Of a stretch of DNA of 64,000 bases, positions 60,182-64,000 are shown piece by piece (positions within the stretch are counted from its first letter, which is position 1; each line of letters opens with the position of its first letter). A model generated the notes under the pieces. That model saw only the letters and a list, made by a program, of their open reading frames with translations, searched no databases and was not told the origin of the DNA. Made by a program: the position numbers and the translations under genes. Source of the DNA: Gordionus sp. m RMFG-2023. Lineage: Eukaryota > Nematomorpha > Gordioida > Chordodea > Parachordodidae. Location of the stretch: NCBI RefSeq assembly GCF_954871325.1, contig NC_088778.1:28691120-28755119 (forward strand). Reading direction: 5' to 3'.

Positions 60182-60353
60182 AAATTCCGTATTAAGGGAA
60201 ACTGGGAAGGTCTGAGCAACCACTTATTAGAGAATCATGACAAATAAAATAAAAATAACCTACTCTTAAATTCCGTATTAAGGGAAACTGGGAAGGCCTG
60301 AGCAACCACTTATTAGAGAATCATGACAAATAAAATAAAAATAACCGACTCTT
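60182..60353 (+). repeat. Tandem duplication, 86 bp, near-identical
   Basis: Two copies (60182-60267 and 60268-60353) differ at very few bases. Each encodes KFRIKGNWEGLSNHLLENHD, resembling the His-x4-His half of a BED finger. A period of 86 is not a multiple of three, so the duplication breaks any frame across it. Confidence 0.8.
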
Positions 60354-61573
60354 ATACTTTTTTGTAATATGATCAATTAAAATTATATCTAAAAAATATG
60401 TTGTTTATTATATAGGGTTATTGTTGTTTTTCAGATAAATTTAATGTATGTCTTGCATTTCTGAAATTATTTGTCAAAGAATTCGATAAGGGATATATAT
60501 TTTTATATGTTAAGTAAAAAAAAATGCTGTCTATTTAAATTACAAAAATGCCATTAAACACTAATGAAACTTATATGCAAATTATTTATATATTTTTTAA
60601 GAAATTTTTTTTTATTGACATATAAATTTAATATAATTTTTTTTTTAAATAATGAGGATTATTTATTATGTATTTGATAAAATTAAGAGCAAATCCTTGT
60701 TGACATTTTAATTTTTGATGGAAAAAGCGACAAAATAAATCTGGGCGGTGGTCTGGAGAGGAAATAATTAATGTATAATTTTATATCATTTAGGGTTGTA
60801 GATGAAAGTTATGACGGATTAACAAAACAGTGTACAAAACACAATAGGTCCTGATAAAGATGATATACCTATGCCTTGGGATACTGGTAAAAGAAGAACG
60901 CAAAACGATATTTCTGTCAATGCCAGCATTGGTATCCCCTTCTAAAATAGAATCATGAACGACAATGTTAACTCAACCATAAAACGATCGTAAGTATTGT
61001 TTTAAAGGCCACGACAGAACTACTGCATATTTTTCCATTTTGATGAAATTGGCCGTACTGATTCAAGTTTAAACATTCCTCTAAATATTCATGAAAGTTT
61101 CTCAGAGAATCTAATAAAGTAATATTTATATTAACTCCTAGTGAAGTGAATGTTAGTACAGAATTAAATGTTTATATTTGTTAAAAAATAGGCGGAGGCA
61201 TAGGGATTGTGGTAGTGGTGATAGTATAATTTGGAGAACTGGGTGAAAATAAAATAAACATAGATATAAAACATAAGATAAAAAAAACAAAATAAACCTC
61301 CAGATGAGTTCATTTCAAGCCTAGTTCTTTATTATTTGTCTACCAGTAACCCTAGAACGGGTAAGGCGTTTGTTTAATCGTCATTATTTTCTTTGCTTAT
61401 CTTTAATAATAGATTCATCATGTTTTGTAGCAATGTGAGGGATTAGGGTTAGCCTAAACAAATAAAGAAATCAGGAAAATATAAATAAACTATTGTTGAA
61501 ATTAAACAAACATTAAAATAATGTAAAACCGGTAGATGGGTCAATATTAGATGCATATTTCTAGTAGTTGGAG

Positions 61574-61989
61574 GGCTATCATCAAAAAAATTTTTTGGGG
61601 ACTTATCAAGCCTATTATGATATTCTAAAAGTTAAAAAATAACACGATGAATGTAATGTTATTAAGGTTAATTAATTGTAAGGTAATTAAAAAATAAGAT
61701 TAAAAAAGGGAGGAAAAAAGAAGGTATGAATTATTATATAATAAAAATTAAATTAAAGGAATTGATAAGGTTTGGCTATCATCAAAAAAAATTTTTGGGG
61801 GACTAATCAAGCCTATTATGATATTCTAACAGTTAAAAAATAACATGATGAATGTAATGTTATTAAGATTAAGGTTAATTAATTATAAGGTAATTCAAAA
61901 ATAAGATTAAAAAAGGGGGGAAAAAAGAAGGTATAAATTATTATATTATAAAAATAATAAAAATTAAATTAAAAGAATTGATAAGGTTT
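61574..61989. repeat. Tandem duplication, about 200 bp
   Basis: Two copies start at 61574 and 61774 (each ggctatcatcaaaaaa) and end before gataaggttt. They differ by small indels, mostly in A-rich tracts. Confidence 0.8.
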
Positions 61990-62550
61990 TGAGGAACAGT
62001 GGTTAATAGATAATAGAGATAGAAAGAAAAGAATGAAATAATAAAATTTAATGATAAATAAATTCATTAAGGGAGGGGAAAAAAATAAAGAAAGAGTTAT
62101 TAATAAGGATTGGAGATTATAAATTGGTTAGGATAATAATATTTAAATATTTGAATATACTTGGTTATCTTCTTAATTATTGGTTATGAATGAAAAATAT
62201 GAGTATAAAAAATTGTAATGTAAGTACTGACAAAAATTGTGAATATGTTCAAAATAAATTTACAAGTTAAGTATCTTGTAGAGATTTCATTGATGTGTTA
62301 TTGATAATATGAGATGAAAATTGATAAGGTAATCTAAAAAATAAAGAAAGGATTAAGTGAAATAAAAAGTTTCATTCATATTTACAAAGTTGAGGGAATA
62401 TTGTTTTTATCAATTCAAAGACGATTTTTCAAATCTCTCAATCCATGTTAGGTATGTGTACACGTACACCATCAATTCTCGAAATTCCATTCATCTGTTT
62501 GTATAAAATAAATAAATAAAATCAACAAATAAAAAAAATAAAAATAAATA

Positions 62551-62615
62551 CGTAGCGATGACATGACGTAGCGATGACATGACGTAGCGATGACATGACA
62601 TCACGATGACGTAGT
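62551..62615. repeat. Minisatellite, 16 bp unit
   Basis: Three direct units of cgtagcgatgacatga, then a variant unit (catcacgatgacgtag). Confidence 0.8.
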
Positions 62616-63436
62616 GAGGACATCGGAAAATTATAATATAGATTATATTTGATATATTATATTATTTAGTAATTTTATGGATCTATTATTAATAATTATA
62701 ATACATTTCACTTATGTCTTAAGACTTATTTTTGGCTTATATTCCTGTTAAACAGTGACACTCATGTATTTTATCTTAACTTTAAAAAATTGTTTTTCTT
62801 TTACATCCTTAAGCTATTTATGGCGTAACTTAATATATTTCAAATAAGAATTGTTTCTTTCTTTTTGTTAAAAACAACTTTTATATTTTAAAAATCAATT
62901 TGTTTATAAACTAATATTAAATTTTATATTTTATAAATCAATTTACTTAATAAACTAATGTTCAATTTTTTATTTTAACTTTAAAAAAAAAGATCAATTT
63001 ATTATAAACTACATTAAATTAAATTGTCAATATATATAGGAAACTATTTTGAATTATGTGATCATTATATTTTTTAAATTTAAATATCAATAAATTGACG
63101 TAATATACGTTTATAACATTTGATTTCTGCCTTTGATTTCTGCAACCTTTTCAATTCCATTTATTAAAAAACATTTTTGGTTCATTTTACATATTTATAA
63201 ATTTATTTTCCCAAAAATCTATAATTTATGATGAATAGTTTTATAAAAAAATATCAACTTTTACATTCTTTCTTTTAAATTATTATTTAAGATATATGCA
63301 TACATATTTGAGAGTCAGGGGGGGAGGACTAAGCGGGGTATTTTTTTTATTAGCTAAAAATGATATTTACAAAAAGTGATAAATTTCTGAAGGGGGATTT
63401 CCCCTTGCCCCCCCTGGCTACGCCTATGACCTCATA

Positions 63437-64000
63437 TATTGTTATAAACTTCTCTCTCCACCTTCATAACATTAAATCATTTTGACTTTTGAAAATATTT
63501 TAATTCTTACAATTTATTACAATTATAAATCAAAATGAACTAAAATGAAGAATTACATAGTAAAATAATGTATATTAACAAACATTGAAACTCCGCATAC
63601 ACATTATGAAAATATAATCTTTTATCTATTAAATGTAAAATGCAAAGTTTTATAAATAATAAGTGTAAAACAAATTTCTAATAATGCAAAGTTTTATAAA
63701 TAACAAATGAAAAACAATTTCATCAATATTAAATGTAATACAATTTTGTAAATTTACTTTGGATCTTTTTTTACATCTAAATAGCTATAAAAAGTTATCA
63801 ACAGACAGAATTATTGCTAAAAAAATAGTTGAAGAAACTCTAATTATTTCCAAAGAATCTTAATATAATATTTAATCATTGATTTGAGCATATACAGGGT
63901 TGCATGTGTTTTATTTGGTGATATAATAAAAACAAAAACTATTAAGTGGTATAATAATAAGTTTGAAGTGTTTAAAAAAACAGAAATACCACATTTATGT
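63437..64000. other. AT-rich flank, nothing recognised
   Basis: Short repeated phrases such as gcaaagttttataaata occur twice (about 63641 and 63686), forming a degenerate tandem repeat. No gene seen. Confidence 0.4.

Larger units (their letters stand above)
58853..63428. mobile_element. Large element, 4.6 kb, CATAGGCGTAGCC ends, exact 8 bp duplication
   Basis: Both ends read inward CATAGGCGTAGCCAGG. ACCTCATA is duplicated at 58845-58852 and 63429-63436. G-runs follow each terminus. The 8 bp duplication fits the hAT superfamily. No transposase core could be read; a BED-finger-like block (SNHLLENHDK) occurs twice at 60182-60353. It contains a nested MITE (59052-59274), a 200 bp tandem duplication (61574-61989) and a short minisatellite (about 62551-62615). 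Confidence 0.82.

Noticed and set aside
59850-62645. Nested Helitron-like element between the CCCGTC hairpin and the minisatellite
   Set aside because: No terminal motif pair, helicase or insertion-site evidence; only the hairpin and the repeat are real observations.

Overview
The window is eukaryotic and very AT-rich. Short introns with GT..AG borders, a seven-transmembrane receptor, a twin-CX9C mitochondrial protein and many hAT-superfamily transposons point to an invertebrate animal; I cannot place it further. There is no bacterial operon structure, no CRISPR array and no rRNA or clear tRNA gene. Most of the sequence is transposon debris and diverged local duplications. The real genes are few and mostly split into exons under 220 bases.

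Layout. At 4.8-12.5 kb lies a minus-strand gene of small exons: a signal-peptide exon near 12.4 kb, an array of copies of one 140-150 base exon at 7.9-11.3 kb, and three well-formed 3' exons at 5.79-4.84 kb. Most exons whose borders can be fixed start with the last two bases of a codon and end with the first base (class 1-1), so they can be duplicated or skipped without a frameshift. A decayed plus-strand copy (19.4-21.2 kb) and a decayed minus-strand copy (22.0-30.8 kb) lie tail to tail around a palindrome centred near 21.6 kb. A 2.9 kb hAT transposon (26922-29845) sits inside an exon of the third copy. Its deletion derivative (20108-20804) sits in an intron of the second copy. The flank at 1.14-4.14 kb is duplicated at 17.60-18.84 kb, and the second copy keeps the empty site of a 1.8 kb hAT element.

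The middle (31-47 kb) is AT-rich and repeat-laden, with one intact intronless receptor gene (39035-40060, minus), a decayed copy of an uncharacterised animal protein family (35.7-36.5 kb), a decayed ZMYM1-type hAT transposase (43.0-44.2 kb) and many small non-autonomous hAT elements with intact 8 bp target duplications. At 49.8-50.06 kb is a complete two-exon CMC4 homologue, a mitochondrial intermembrane-space protein.

The right part (51-64 kb) holds old Ty3/gypsy pieces in both orientations (53.8-55.5 kb), a 2.0 kb hAT element (56437-58459) and a 4.6 kb element (58853-63428) carrying a younger nested insertion. Further Ty3/gypsy fragments lie at 15.6-16.1 and 34.5 kb. All LTR-element pieces are broken fossils. 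The item I would follow first is the duplicated small-exon gene family with a putative signal peptide: its exon array, inverted copies and transposon-hit paralogue look like a fast-evolving secreted-protein locus that I cannot assign to a known family.
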